Assembly (NCBI RefSeq): GCF_016342705.1
Contig: NZ_JAEINV010000005.1
Coordinates: 1 to 64,000, forward strand
Direction of reading: 5' to 3'
From: Lutibacter sp.
GTDB lineage: Bacteria; Bacteroidota; Bacteroidia; Flavobacteriales; Flavobacteriaceae
Length of the DNA stretch: 64,000 nt
The notes under the pieces are model-generated. The model was not told where the DNA came from. It searched no databases and saw only the letters and a list, made by a program, of their open reading frames with translations. Of the stretch, positions 32,944 to 43,883 are shown piece by piece (the first letter of the stretch is position 1; each line of letters starts with the position of its first letter). The translations under genes were made by a program, and so were the position numbers.

Positions 32944-35247
32944 ATGAATAATTTTCTGAATAGTATTAAACAATTCCTTTTGAAATTTAATTTTAAGAAT
33001 TTCACTTTTAAAAAAGCTGTAAAATATGGTTTTATCATATTTTCATTTCTTTTTTTAAGTTTTTTTATAGCCATTTATTTTGGTTATTTTGGAAGAGTTC
33101 CTACCAACAAAGAAGTGCAACTTTTTCAAAACATGGAAGCTTCAGAAGTATATTCTGCAGATAACATTTTGTTGTATAGATTTGATAAAGAAAATAGACT
33201 AAATATACCATACGACTCTATTCCAAAACATTTGGTAAATGCCTTAATTGCCACAGAAGATACTCGTTTTTTTGAACATAGTGGTGTAGATATAAAAAGT
33301 TTATTTCGTGTTTTAGTGAAAACCATAATTATGCGCGATAAAAGTTCGGGCGGAGGAAGTACCATTACGCAACAATTGGTTAAAAATTACTTTCCAAGAA
33401 AATCTCATCGCTTTTTCTCAACACCAATTAATAAGCTTGAAGAAATGGTTGCTGCTTATAAATTAGAACAACATTTCACTAAAGAACAACTTATAGAATT
33501 TTATTTTAATACCGTTCCATTCGGACAATCTGCCTTTGGGTTAGAAAGTGCAGCACAACGTTTTTTTAGCACAACAACTTCAAAATTAACAGTTGAACAA
33601 AGTGCAGTTTTGGTTGGAATGTTAAAAGCAAGTTACACCTATAATCCTGTGAAATTTCCAGAAGCTTCCAAAAAAAGAAGAAATATTGTTTTAAACTTAA
33701 TGAAAGAAGCTAAATTTCTAACACAAAAAGAAGAAGATTCTATTTCAGATCTACCTTTAGTTACCAAGGAGAAAAGACTGGTTCGCCACGTTGGAAAAGC
33801 AAAATATTTTACTGAATATGTGCGTTCTGAAATGAAAAAATGGCTAGAAGTAAATAAAAAACCGAGTGGTAAAGATTACGATTTATATAAAGATGGATTG
33901 AAAATTTACACTACTTTAAATTACGAAATGCAACAATATGCAGAGCAATCTGTTTCTAAACAAGTAAAAAAATTACAACAAGAGTTTAATTACGAATGGC
34001 AAAATGAAGAACCTTGGAGTGCTATTCCGGTTGTTTTAGAGAATGCTATAAAAAATTCTAGTAGATATAAACGCTTAAAAGAAAAAGGGATTTCTGAAGC
34101 CAATATTAGAGCAAATTTTAATACTGAAATTCCAATGAAAATTTTCACTTGGGATGGAGACAAACAAGTAACAATGTCTCCGCTTGATTCTATAAAACAT
34201 TATTTAAGACATTTACACGCTGGTTTTATAGCTATTGAGCCACAATCAGGTCATATTAAAGCCTATGTTGGCGGAATTAACGAGCAACATTTTCAATATG
34301 ACCACGTAAAAACAAAACGACAAGTTGGTAGTACATTTAAACCATTTGTTTACACGGCTGCAATAGAAAAAGGTGTTTCTCCTTGTGATATGTATCCAAA
34401 TATTTTAATAAAATATCCTCAATATGAAGATTGGGAACCTAAAAATTCTGATTGGATTTATGGCGGTGAATTTAGCGTTTGGGGAGCTTTGGCAAATTCC
34501 ACAAATACAGTTACCGTACAATTAATGGAAAAGGCTGGATTAAAAAACATTATTAATTTAGCACATAACATGGGTATTGAAACTAAACTACCTGAAATTG
34601 GTTCTTTATCCCTAGGTACAGCAGAATTATCGCTGTTAGAAATGACACGGGCGTACACTACATTTCCTAATTATGGAAAACCAGTACACGAAGTTTTTTT
34701 AACTAAAATTGTGAGCCGTGATGGTGAAAACTTACCGCTTTTTGAAGAAAAAATCAAAAAACCCGTTTATTCTGAAAAAACAGGTGAGATAATGGTACAA
34801 ATGTTGAGTAAAGTTATTAAAAATGGAACTGCCGCATCTTTAGTTTATGACTATGGTTTATACAACGATTTGGGTGGAAAAACAGGTACATCACAATCAC
34901 AAGCTGATGGATGGTTTTTTGCGTTTTCATCGAATTTAGTAACTGGAACTTGGGTAGGAGCAGAAAATCCATCCATTCATTTTAGGACAATGGATAAAGG
35001 GCAAGGCTCACATTCAGCATTACCAATAAATGGTAACTTTTTAAGATCATTAAACAATAATCAATCTTTTAAATATTACTTAACAGGTGAATTTAAAAAG
35101 CCATCAAAAGAAGTTTTAAAACTGTATGATTGTTTATCTCGCAAGGGTGTTCCTTCACCTAAAAAAGATACGTTGGATATTGTTATTGATTCTTTAACTA
35201 TTGATCCATCAAACATTGTGTTAGATTCTATTCAACCACAAAATTAA
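32944..35247 (+). CDS. Class A penicillin-binding protein (PBP1A-like)
   Basis: ATEDTRFFEHSGVD, GGGSTITQQLVKNYF; transpeptidase STFKPFVYTAAIE, NSTNT, GKTGTSQ. Confidence 0.95.
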   Translation: MNNFLNSIKQFLLKFNFKNFTFKKAVKYGFIIFSFLFLSFFIAIYFGYFGRVPTNKEVQLFQNMEASEVYSADNILLYRFDKENRLNIPYDSIPKHLVNALIATEDTRFFEHSGVDIKSLFRVLVKTIIMRDKSSGGGSTITQQLVKNYFPRKSHRFFSTPINKLEEMVAAYKLEQHFTKEQLIEFYFNTVPFGQSAFGLESAAQRFFSTTTSKLTVEQSAVLVGMLKASYTYNPVKFPEASKKRRNIVLNLMKEAKFLTQKEEDSISDLPLVTKEKRLVRHVGKAKYFTEYVRSEMKKWLEVNKKPSGKDYDLYKDGLKIYTTLNYEMQQYAEQSVSKQVKKLQQEFNYEWQNEEPWSAIPVVLENAIKNSSRYKRLKEKGISEANIRANFNTEIPMKIFTWDGDKQVTMSPLDSIKHYLRHLHAGFIAIEPQSGHIKAYVGGINEQHFQYDHVKTKRQVGSTFKPFVYTAAIEKGVSPCDMYPNILIKYPQYEDWEPKNSDWIYGGEFSVWGALANSTNTVTVQLMEKAGLKNIINLAHNMGIETKLPEIGSLSLGTAELSLLEMTRAYTTFPNYGKPVHEVFLTKIVSRDGENLPLFEEKIKKPVYSEKTGEIMVQMLSKVIKNGTAASLVYDYGLYNDLGGKTGTSQSQADGWFFAFSSNLVTGTWVGAENPSIHFRTMDKGQGSHSALPINGNFLRSLNNNQSFKYYLTGEFKKPSKEVLKLYDCLSRKGVPSPKKDTLDIVIDSLTIDPSNIVLDSIQPQN

Positions 35248-35256
35248 TAAGAATTA

Positions 35257-37458
35257 TTACAAAACCAATAGTCCATGTTTTCTAAGCGTGTCTATTGGTT
35301 TTGAATACCAAAAAAGCTCAAAATTTTCTAAATCAATTTCAAAATCAGTTTTTAAATGTTGAATTGTGAGCGATTCATTGGTATAAACACTTAACTTTTT
35401 TAGATTTTGAACCAACCAATTTCCATAATTTTCAGGAACTGAAATTTCAAAATTTCCAGTTGCAACAAAAAAAGTAAGTTGCAACATTTGCCACGTATTT
35501 CCTTTTTTAGTTTTTGAAAAAGCACGAACCAAAGGTTCTCCACCTAACCAAATTACTTTTGCTGTTGGTTTAAAAATTTCAAAAGATTGATTTTCTAATG
35601 ATGAACTAATAAAGTTATTTTTAATACTAGTTCTCGGAATTTTAAAACTGAACCAATCTTGCAATGGTAAGTTAAAACCTATGCCGTACATAAAATTAAA
35701 GATAGACTTTTTTAAACCTTCACTAAATTTTTCGTGATGAATACCCGATTTATCAGTAAACTCAATATCATTATTTGCAAACGAAATATTTTTTAAATCA
35801 GGAATAATATGGTAATTCTCAGTATTTCGTCCAATTGGACTATGTGTTGTTAAAGCAAATTGATGCCAAAAACCAGATTTTATAATTCCAAGTTCAAAAC
35901 ATTGACGTACCATTTCTAAACTATCAACAGTTTCTTGAATAGTTTGTGTAGGAAAACCATACATTAAATATGCGTGAACCATAATACCAGACTCAGTAAA
36001 ACTCTTTGTTACTTTAGCAACTTGTTCAACGGTTACACCCTTTTGAATTAATTCTAACAATCTATCTGAAGCAACTTCCAAACCGCCAGAAACAGCAATG
36101 CAGCCTGATGCTTTTAGCAACAAACACAAATCTTTGGTAAAACTTTTTTCAAACCGAATGTTTGTCCACCAAGTCACAATTAACCTTCTTTTAATTATTT
36201 CAATCGCCAACGCGCGCATTAAAGCTGGAGGTGCTGCTTCATCAACAAAATGAAAACCAGTTTCTCCAGTTTGGGCAATTATTTGCTCCATTCTGTCTAC
36301 TAATAATTTCGCGGTAATGGGTTCGTAAATTTTAATATAATCGAGAGAAATGTCGCAAAAAGTGCATTTTGCCCAATAACAACCATGCGCCATTGTTAAT
36401 TTATTCCAACGTCCATCGCTCCATAAACTGTGCATTGGATTTGCAATTTCTATTACGGAAATATAGTTTTCTAACAATAAATCGCTATAATCTGGCGTGC
36501 CGATTTGTGCCTGCTTGTAATCGTTTTTTATGGATGAATTATTATAAATAACTTCACTATTTAATCGTAAAAAAGTTCTTTTAAAATTATTAAAATCTAA
36601 ATTTTCTTGGGTTGGATTTACAACATTTGAAAAAAGAATCTCAATAGGTAATTCGCCATCATCTAAAGTTATAAAATCGAAGAAATCAAAAACACGATTA
36701 TCCGTTAAACTGCGCAATTCTGTATTTGGAAATCCTCCACCCATGGCAATTTTAATGGTTGGATAATTGACTTTAATATATTGCGCACATCTAAAACCAC
36801 TATACAAATTCCCTGGAAATGGAACTGAAAAACACACTAGTTTTGGTTGAATTGTTTGCAATTTATCCTCTAAAATTTTCAAAGAAATTTCATCAATAAA
36901 ACTTGGTTTTGCTTGCAAATTCGTATGCAATTCATCAAAGCTATTAGCACTTTTTCCTAATTGTTCTGCATAACGGCTAAAGCCGAAGTTTTCATCAATA
37001 CATTCAACAATAAAATCAGATAAATCTTCTAAATACAACGTGGCTAAATGTTTTGCCTGATCTTGAATTCCCATAGAACCAAATGCCCATTCTAAATCAT
37101 CAATTTCATTAAATCTGGAAGCTTTAGGGAGAAAGTTTTCTGAACAAATTTGTCGTGCAAAAGTTTGATTTTTACCTTGAAGAAATTTAATAATTACATC
37201 AATAGTGCTTATATATTTATTGCGCAATCCATAAATAAGTTGTGCGTTTTCAGAAGAAATAGTTTGCTTTTCAAAAGCTAATTCAAAAACCTCATGAAGT
37301 TTATCTTTAGAAAAAAGCACTAAAACAACTTCAATCCCTAAATCTGCTTGAAACGAAGAAATATTCTTAGTATTCAAAAAACCTTTTAAATACATAGTAG
37401 CTGGATACGGTGTATTTAACTGGGTAAACGGAGGAGTAATTAAAAGAATATCTTTCAA
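35257..37458 (-). CDS. B12-binding-domain radical SAM protein
   Basis: N-term cobalamin-binding-like fold; cluster motif GCYWAKCTFCD; IMVHAYLMYGFPTQT. Confidence 0.85.
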   Translation of the reverse strand: MKDILLITPPFTQLNTPYPATMYLKGFLNTKNISSFQADLGIEVVLVLFSKDKLHEVFELAFEKQTISSENAQLIYGLRNKYISTIDVIIKFLQGKNQTFARQICSENFLPKASRFNEIDDLEWAFGSMGIQDQAKHLATLYLEDLSDFIVECIDENFGFSRYAEQLGKSANSFDELHTNLQAKPSFIDEISLKILEDKLQTIQPKLVCFSVPFPGNLYSGFRCAQYIKVNYPTIKIAMGGGFPNTELRSLTDNRVFDFFDFITLDDGELPIEILFSNVVNPTQENLDFNNFKRTFLRLNSEVIYNNSSIKNDYKQAQIGTPDYSDLLLENYISVIEIANPMHSLWSDGRWNKLTMAHGCYWAKCTFCDISLDYIKIYEPITAKLLVDRMEQIIAQTGETGFHFVDEAAPPALMRALAIEIIKRRLIVTWWTNIRFEKSFTKDLCLLLKASGCIAVSGGLEVASDRLLELIQKGVTVEQVAKVTKSFTESGIMVHAYLMYGFPTQTIQETVDSLEMVRQCFELGIIKSGFWHQFALTTHSPIGRNTENYHIIPDLKNISFANNDIEFTDKSGIHHEKFSEGLKKSIFNFMYGIGFNLPLQDWFSFKIPRTSIKNNFISSSLENQSFEIFKPTAKVIWLGGEPLVRAFSKTKKGNTWQMLQLTFFVATGNFEISVPENYGNWLVQNLKKLSVYTNESLTIQHLKTDFEIDLENFELFWYSKPIDTLRKHGLLVL

Positions 37459-37491
37459 GAGCTATTTATTTTTATTGTTTTTTAAACTTTT

Positions 37492-40077
37492 CTATTCCAA
37501 TTTAACACTAATAATTGAAATTCCATGCTTATCTTCTAATTGGTTTTTTAAAATTCCTGGACCAATTGAAAACTGCAAACTTTCAACTTCATTAATATTA
37601 AAACTAGAAGTTAATTTATGAGTTAAATAATATGGTAAAAAACTAGGATATGGTCTTGGAAGTGTCACCGTTTTAACAGGTTTTAAATTATTTAAAGCTA
37701 TTTTATATTCCTTTAATTCTGTTCCAATTTCAATTACTTCACCATATGAATTTCCATCGGTCATAACAAAAGCAATTTGCAATTTGCACGGTTTATTATT
37801 TAACGCTTTTCCATAAAAAACAATATTTTCTTTACTTGAAAGGTCTTCATTCCTCCCTTTTATTTTATTAATTATAAAGTGTTTAAAGGAGTAATCATAT
37901 ATTGGTTTTGCATTTAAATTTTCATTATCTGTAACAAATAGCTTTTCAATATTTATTTGATATTCTGCCTCATTTTCATTTTTAGTTGGCAATAACTTAA
38001 ACTCATTTCTCCATTCTTTTACTAATAAATCTGAGTCTGTTTTTGCATTAAAAAGATATATTGGATTTTCTATAGGTACTATTCGAGTTTCATAAAAGGA
38101 TCTGTCATAAAAATCCCAATCAAATAAATTTCCTTCTTTATTTGCAGGAAACGAATGTGTTGCATTATTTTCTTTTACACTAATTACATATTTTAAATAG
38201 CCTTTTGAAAGAAGTTCTTTAGGAATAGTCACCGAATAATTATAGCCACTGCTTCTCTCCATTTTTAACACTTTTCTTATGTAACCATTATTTGCAATTA
38301 ATTGAACCGAGGTTGGTGTTTTAGGCGTAACAATTTGGGCAGAAATTTCTATTGGAAGCCCTTTTGTAATTTCAACAGCTGGTATGTGATTTACATAAAT
38401 TTTATCAACTGTATTTTCTGTAGCAAAAAAATCTTTTAGTTGGTTGTTTTTCCAGAAATCTGTTGATTTCCACTTTTTATCAACTCCTATTTTATTTAAA
38501 ATATATGTTCCTGGTTTAATATTAAAACTAGACTCTTTCACTTTTGGAGAATACTCATTTCCATCATTTATAGCCTGAATTGTAAAATTTTCACCTAAAT
38601 CTTTTAGGTTTAATTTCATATTCCATTCATTCCATTTTATAACAGCCACTGTTTTTTTAAGACTATTTTTTCCAAACGGATTGTCAACCCAAACAGCATC
38701 TGGCATTACTTCTAATCTCCAGATTCCGTTAGATAATTTATCTAAAAAATACGCGCCTAAACCTTGGTAATTAACAACAACTGAATTCCCAAAACCTGCA
38801 ATTTGCTTTAGCGAATTTTCATCAACAATTTTAGAATTAGTTGTATTTGTATATATAAATTTTTCTTTAGTATTGTATTCCGCCAAATCCGCTTTATAAT
38901 TTATTTTGAAATCACCAAAAGAAGTGTTGTTCGGATATTCTTCAAATTTTGAATACATTGGAATTTGATGAAAAACCTCTGAAGCTATCATTAAACTTAA
39001 AGCCTTTTGAGGCGTATAAACCAAATTCATATAATGCGTATTATATTCTGTATTTGCATACGCTACATATGTTGGCTCATAGGCAAAATGAGTCGCAATT
39101 TGAATTCCTGCAGTTCTAAAACTTCTTGCCATTGCAGGATAAATATAAGATCTGCCTACATCGGCAGCATCAAATTCATATACTAATTTTGCGCCTTTAT
39201 GGTTTTTTATAGTTTCATTAAAAGGAATATTATAATCATTAACATTTGGCAGCAAATTTCCCGAAAGTTCTCGTTGGTATCCTAAACCTGTGGGATACCA
39301 TTGAAAAGTTCCACCTTGAATACCAGCATTAAAGTAAGCATCCATAAAGTGAACTGCGTGACTAACATTATAAAAAATGGGTTTTGTACAATTCGTTTTC
39401 CGCATTGATTTCACCATGCCTTTTATAAATTTTGTAACTAGTTTAGCTTCACCTTTATGATGTGGTTCGTTACTAATTTCAAAAGCAATTAAATTTGGCT
39501 CATTTTTATAGGCTACTCCTGTATATGGGTTTGTGTGATTCAAAAACTGGTACAAATAATTTTGCTGTGCTTTAATAGCTTCTGGGTTTGTAAGGCAATC
39601 TGCTTTTCCATATTTATTTGAAAATCCAGGTGTGTTTTCATCAGGTTCTGGCCATCCATTTCCCCAAAAAGCAATTGGCGTAATTACAAAATTAATGTTC
39701 TTTTCTTTTAACTTTTTTAGTAAGTAATCAAAAGTATCTAAATGTTCATTTTGTATTAAATTACCTAATGTATCACTAATTTCAGTATCCCAAACGTGAA
39801 TTCTATACAAATCAAAGCCCAATCTTGAAAAATGATAAACATCATTATCAATAGCTTTTTTAACATTAACATTCATTGCTTTTGCAGAACGAAAGGCATG
39901 TGCAAAAGGAGCTGTATAATTTACACCAAATCCTTTTACTTCATCATTACTTTTTTCCCAACGCATGGTGCCGTGGCTATCTATATAAACATTGTTTATA
40001 TGACTATTTTTTTGAGCAATTAAAAATGAAGTATTTAATAATAGCAAAAAAAATAAAAGAGTTGCTTTTGTTTTCAT
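37492..40077 (-). CDS. Secreted cellulase/GH5-like glycoside hydrolase
   Basis: MKTKATLLFFLLLLNTSFLIAQ signal; RIHVWDTEI; LIAFEISNEPHHKGE (NEP acid/base motif). Confidence 0.72.
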   Translation of the reverse strand: MKTKATLLFFLLLLNTSFLIAQKNSHINNVYIDSHGTMRWEKSNDEVKGFGVNYTAPFAHAFRSAKAMNVNVKKAIDNDVYHFSRLGFDLYRIHVWDTEISDTLGNLIQNEHLDTFDYLLKKLKEKNINFVITPIAFWGNGWPEPDENTPGFSNKYGKADCLTNPEAIKAQQNYLYQFLNHTNPYTGVAYKNEPNLIAFEISNEPHHKGEAKLVTKFIKGMVKSMRKTNCTKPIFYNVSHAVHFMDAYFNAGIQGGTFQWYPTGLGYQRELSGNLLPNVNDYNIPFNETIKNHKGAKLVYEFDAADVGRSYIYPAMARSFRTAGIQIATHFAYEPTYVAYANTEYNTHYMNLVYTPQKALSLMIASEVFHQIPMYSKFEEYPNNTSFGDFKINYKADLAEYNTKEKFIYTNTTNSKIVDENSLKQIAGFGNSVVVNYQGLGAYFLDKLSNGIWRLEVMPDAVWVDNPFGKNSLKKTVAVIKWNEWNMKLNLKDLGENFTIQAINDGNEYSPKVKESSFNIKPGTYILNKIGVDKKWKSTDFWKNNQLKDFFATENTVDKIYVNHIPAVEITKGLPIEISAQIVTPKTPTSVQLIANNGYIRKVLKMERSSGYNYSVTIPKELLSKGYLKYVISVKENNATHSFPANKEGNLFDWDFYDRSFYETRIVPIENPIYLFNAKTDSDLLVKEWRNEFKLLPTKNENEAEYQINIEKLFVTDNENLNAKPIYDYSFKHFIINKIKGRNEDLSSKENIVFYGKALNNKPCKLQIAFVMTDGNSYGEVIEIGTELKEYKIALNNLKPVKTVTLPRPYPSFLPYYLTHKLTSSFNINEVESLQFSIGPGILKNQLEDKHGISIISVKLE

Positions 40078-40098
40078 GCTACCAAATTTAAGAATTAT

Positions 40099-42000
40099 TT
40101 AATAAGCTCTTCCCTTATTTCCTTCATAAAAATTAATGAATGAATCATTTACAACTCTGTTTCCACCAGGAGTTGGATAATCTCCGGTAAAATACCAATC
40201 CCCTAAATGGTTTGGACAAGCTATGTGTAAATTTTCAACTGTTTGAAAAATAATTTCAACTTCAGAGTTTATTTCTGGAGTTTTTAGCATTTCAGCAATT
40301 TTATTTGAAATTTGCTCATTTGTAAATGGCTGGTAAATTTCCTTAACAGCATTGCTTATTTCTGCATCTTCAAGCGGTTGCATTTCTTTACATTTATTGT
40401 AAACCTCCTCCACAATATGGTATTGATTTGTGTCTTTTAATAGCTCTAAAGCAGCTCTAAAGGCAATAAAATCTCCCATACGTGCCATGTCAATTCCATA
40501 ACAATCTGGGTAACGAATTTGAGGAGCTGATGAAACTATAATTATTTTTTTAGGATGTAATCTGTCTAAAATTTTAATAATACTTTTCTTCAAAGTTGTT
40601 CCACGAACAATACTATCATCAATTACAACTAAATTGTCTTTCGGTTTTACAATTCCGTAAGTTACATCATAAACATGCGCTACTAAATCGTCTCTACTAT
40701 TATCATCTGCAATAAAAGTTCTTAATTTTGCATCTTTTATAGCCAACTTTTCAATACGTGGTCTTGCTGATAAAATTTCGGTCACCTGTTCGGCAGAAAG
40801 TGTTCCTCTACCATTTAAAATTGCTTTTGTTTTTTGAAGGTTTAAAAAATCTTCAGCTGCTTCCCGCATTCCATAAAATGAGGTTTCAGCAGTATTTGGA
40901 ATGAAAGAAAAAACAGTGTTTTTTAAATCATTTTTTATTCTTTTTAGTATTTCAGGAAATACTAATTTTCCTAATTTTTTGCGTTCATTATAAATATCCG
41001 CATCACTTCCTCTTGAAAAATAAATTCGCTCAAAAGAACATGATTTTTTTGGCAAAGGTTCAATGATTTTATTCATTGTAATTTTACCATTTCTTTTGAT
41101 GATTAAAGCACAACCAGGATCAATTTCTTTAACATCTTTAATTTGAATATTAAAAACTGTTTGAATAACAGGACGTTCAGAAGCAACCACCACAATTTCA
41201 TCATCTTTATAATAAAATGCTGGTCTAATTCCAGCTGGATCACGCAATACAAATGAATCTCCATGGCCTAATAAGCCAGCAATTGCATAACCACCGTCCC
41301 AGTTTTTTGCAGAGCGTTTTAATACTTTTTTTATATTAATATGTTCTTCTATTAAAGGAGATGCATCCTTTTTATTTACGCCTCTTTCTTCTTTAATTTT
41401 TTTATATAATTTGGCAACCTCATCATCAATAAAATGACCAATTTTTTCCATAACCGTTACAGTATCAGTCATTTCTTTTGGGTGCTGACCAATTTCAACT
41501 AAATCATTAAATAACCGTTTAGAGTTAGTCATGTTAAAGTTACCGGCCACAATTAAACTTTTATGCATCCAATTGCTTTGGCGTAAAAATGGATGCACAC
41601 TTTCTATACTGTTTTTACCAAAAGTTCCGTAACGAACATGACCTAAATACAAATTCCCTATATAAGGAGCGTTGTTAACTTGCCAATTAACATCCTCAAT
41701 TTTCTCAGGAAATTCTTCATTTAAATCGTTTAATCTACCATTTATTTGTGCAAAAATATCTTGAATTGGCTGATCTGCATTAGAACGAATTCTACTAATA
41801 TAGCGTGTTCCTGGCGCAACATTAAATTTTATACTTGCCAAACCAGCACCATCTTGCCCACGATTATGCTGTTTTTCCATTAACAAATACATTTTATTTA
41901 AACCATAAAAAGCAGAACCATATTTATCTTTATAATACTGTAATGGTTTTAATAACCTAACCATTGCAATTCCACATTCGTGCTTAATAGCGTCGCTCAT
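40099..42000 (-). CDS. purF: Amidophosphoribosyltransferase (long Bacteroidota-type)
   Basis: HECGIAMVRLL; QHNRGQDGAGLASI; VVIDDSIVRGTTLKKSI PRPP loop. Confidence 0.92.
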   Translation of the reverse strand: MSDAIKHECGIAMVRLLKPLQYYKDKYGSAFYGLNKMYLLMEKQHNRGQDGAGLASIKFNVAPGTRYISRIRSNADQPIQDIFAQINGRLNDLNEEFPEKIEDVNWQVNNAPYIGNLYLGHVRYGTFGKNSIESVHPFLRQSNWMHKSLIVAGNFNMTNSKRLFNDLVEIGQHPKEMTDTVTVMEKIGHFIDDEVAKLYKKIKEERGVNKKDASPLIEEHINIKKVLKRSAKNWDGGYAIAGLLGHGDSFVLRDPAGIRPAFYYKDDEIVVVASERPVIQTVFNIQIKDVKEIDPGCALIIKRNGKITMNKIIEPLPKKSCSFERIYFSRGSDADIYNERKKLGKLVFPEILKRIKNDLKNTVFSFIPNTAETSFYGMREAAEDFLNLQKTKAILNGRGTLSAEQVTEILSARPRIEKLAIKDAKLRTFIADDNSRDDLVAHVYDVTYGIVKPKDNLVVIDDSIVRGTTLKKSIIKILDRLHPKKIIIVSSAPQIRYPDCYGIDMARMGDFIAFRAALELLKDTNQYHIVEEVYNKCKEMQPLEDAEISNAVKEIYQPFTNEQISNKIAEMLKTPEINSEVEIIFQTVENLHIACPNHLGDWYFTGDYPTPGGNRVVNDSFINFYEGNKGRAY

Positions 42001-42031
42001 AATAGTAGTTTTAGTTGTAGTTTTTTAAATA

Positions 42032-42058
42032 AAAAATTCCGCACAGATGCGGAATTTA
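42032..42058 (-). terminator. Terminator downstream of the PfkB gene, before purF
   Basis: Minus-strand AAATTCCGCATCTGTGCGGAATTTTTT hairpin with T-tract. Confidence 0.75.
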
Positions 42059-42062
42059 AATG

Positions 42063-42989
42063 TTATCCTATTTCAATATCAAATTGAGTTAACAACTTAA
42101 ATTGTAATAATCGCTCTTGTATTTCGTTATGTGTTAAATTTTCCATACGCTCAGTTCCAAATTTTTCAACACAAAACGATGCTAAATTTGATCCTGCAAT
42201 TACACCTCTTTTCATATTTTCAAAAGAAATATCTTCCGTTTTTGCCATATGTCCAATAAATCCACCTGCAAAAGTATCTCCTGCTCCTGTTGGATCAAAA
42301 ACCTCTTCTAATGGTAACGCTGGCGCAAAAAATACATTGTCTTCATGAAATAATAATGCTCCGTGCTCACCTTTTTTAATTACCACATATTTTGGACCCA
42401 TTTCATAAATTTTTTGGGCTGCTTTTACTAAAGAATATTCACCAGATAATTGTCTAGCTTCTTCATCATTAATAGTAATTACATCAATTTTTGCAATAAC
42501 TTCCATAAGTGCATCCCATGTGTTATCCATCCAAAAATTCATAGTATCTAACACTACTAACTTTGGACGAACTGGAATTTGATTAATTACAGCCATTTGA
42601 ACTGCTGGATGCAAATTTCCTAGCATTAAAAATTCTGGTTGAATAAATTTTTCTGGTACCACTGGATTAAAATCTGCCAATACATTTAAATCTGTTATTA
42701 AAGTATCTCTAGAATTTAAATCGTTATGATATTTTCCTTTCCAAAAGAAAGTTTTTCCTTCTTCAATAATTTCAATACCATCGGTATTAATATTTCTATC
42801 ATTCAGTTTTTTCAGATATTCTTTTGGAAAATCTCCTCCCACAACCGAAACAATACCAGATTCAACACCAAATTGCGAAGCTGATAGCGAAATATATGTA
42901 GCTGCGCCACCTAAAATTTTATCTGTTTTTCCGAACGGAGTTTCAATAGCATCAAATGCAACTGTACCTACAATTAATAATTTACTCAT
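42063..42989 (-). CDS. PfkB-family carbohydrate/nucleoside kinase
   Basis: LGGAATYISLSASQFG; DPTGAGDTFAGGFIGHMA. Confidence 0.93.
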   Translation of the reverse strand: MSKLLIVGTVAFDAIETPFGKTDKILGGAATYISLSASQFGVESGIVSVVGGDFPKEYLKKLNDRNINTDGIEIIEEGKTFFWKGKYHNDLNSRDTLITDLNVLADFNPVVPEKFIQPEFLMLGNLHPAVQMAVINQIPVRPKLVVLDTMNFWMDNTWDALMEVIAKIDVITINDEEARQLSGEYSLVKAAQKIYEMGPKYVVIKKGEHGALLFHEDNVFFAPALPLEEVFDPTGAGDTFAGGFIGHMAKTEDISFENMKRGVIAGSNLASFCVEKFGTERMENLTHNEIQERLLQFKLLTQFDIEIG

Positions 42990-43062
42990 ATTTTTAAATT
43001 TCTTTTCACACCTTAAAATGGTATATTTTGTGTTTATATTTTTTTTAAACAGCAGATGTGAT

Positions 43063-43070
43063 TAATTTTG
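43063..43070 (+). promoter_or_regulatory. Putative -7 element TAATTTTG upstream of sufE
   Basis: TAnnTTTG match 18 bp before ATG. Confidence 0.35.
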
Positions 43071-43088
43071 CAAAAATAAGTTTAAAAA

Positions 43089-43511
43089 ATGACTATCAAA
43101 GAAATACAAGAAGAAATTATAGATGAGTTTTCAATGTTTGAAGATTGGATGGAACGCTATGAGTATATTATAGAAATTGGAAAATCTTTACCAATCATTA
43201 ATGAAACATTTAAAAAAGATGAAAATTTAATTGTAGGATGCCAATCTAAAGTTTGGTTACATTCTGAAATTGAAGGAAATAATTTACAATTTACAGCAGA
43301 TAGCGATGCTATTTTAACTAAAGGAATTGTAGCGCTTTTACTACGTGTTTTCAACAATCAAAAACCACAAGATATTTTAGATGCAGATTTATATTTTGTT
43401 GATGAAATTGGACTGAAAGAACACTTATCTCCAACACGAGCCAATGGATTGGTTTCTATGATAAAACAAATTAAATTGTATGCCTTAGCTTTTCAATCAA
43501 AATTAAGTTAA
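43089..43511 (+). CDS. sufE: SufE family Fe-S sulfur transfer protein
   Basis: LIVGCQSKVWLHSEIEGN; GLKEHLSPTRANGLVSM. Confidence 0.93.
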   Translation: MTIKEIQEEIIDEFSMFEDWMERYEYIIEIGKSLPIINETFKKDENLIVGCQSKVWLHSEIEGNNLQFTADSDAILTKGIVALLLRVFNNQKPQDILDADLYFVDEIGLKEHLSPTRANGLVSMIKQIKLYALAFQSKLS

Positions 43512-43562
43512 ATAGTGTATATTTGCACTTATTTAGAATGAATATAAAGAAAGGTTTATACA

Positions 43563-43883
43563 ATGAATAGTGAACGCGTAGCAGATTTAGGAGATAAAAT
43601 AGTGGAAAAATTGAAGACTATTTACGATCCAGAAATACCTGTAGATATTTTTGAATTAGGTTTAATATATGACGTTTTTGTGAGTGAAAACAATGACGTT
43701 AAAATATTAATGACGTTAACTTCACCAAACTGTCCAGTTGCAGAAACGCTGCCTGTTGAAATTGAAGAAAAAGTTAGAACCATTGAAGAAGTTAAAAGTG
43801 CTGAGGTTGAAATTACTTTTGATCCAATGTGGACACAAGATATGATGAGTGAAGAAGCAAAACTAGAACTTGGTTTTTTATAA
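43563..43883 (+). CDS. MIP18/DUF59 family Fe-S assembly protein (SufT-like)
   Basis: YDPEIPVDIFELGLIYDVFV; MTLTSPNCPVAETLP; FDPMWTQDMMSEEAKLELGFL. Confidence 0.92.
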   Translation: MNSERVADLGDKIVEKLKTIYDPEIPVDIFELGLIYDVFVSENNDVKILMTLTSPNCPVAETLPVEIEEKVRTIEEVKSAEVEITFDPMWTQDMMSEEAKLELGFL

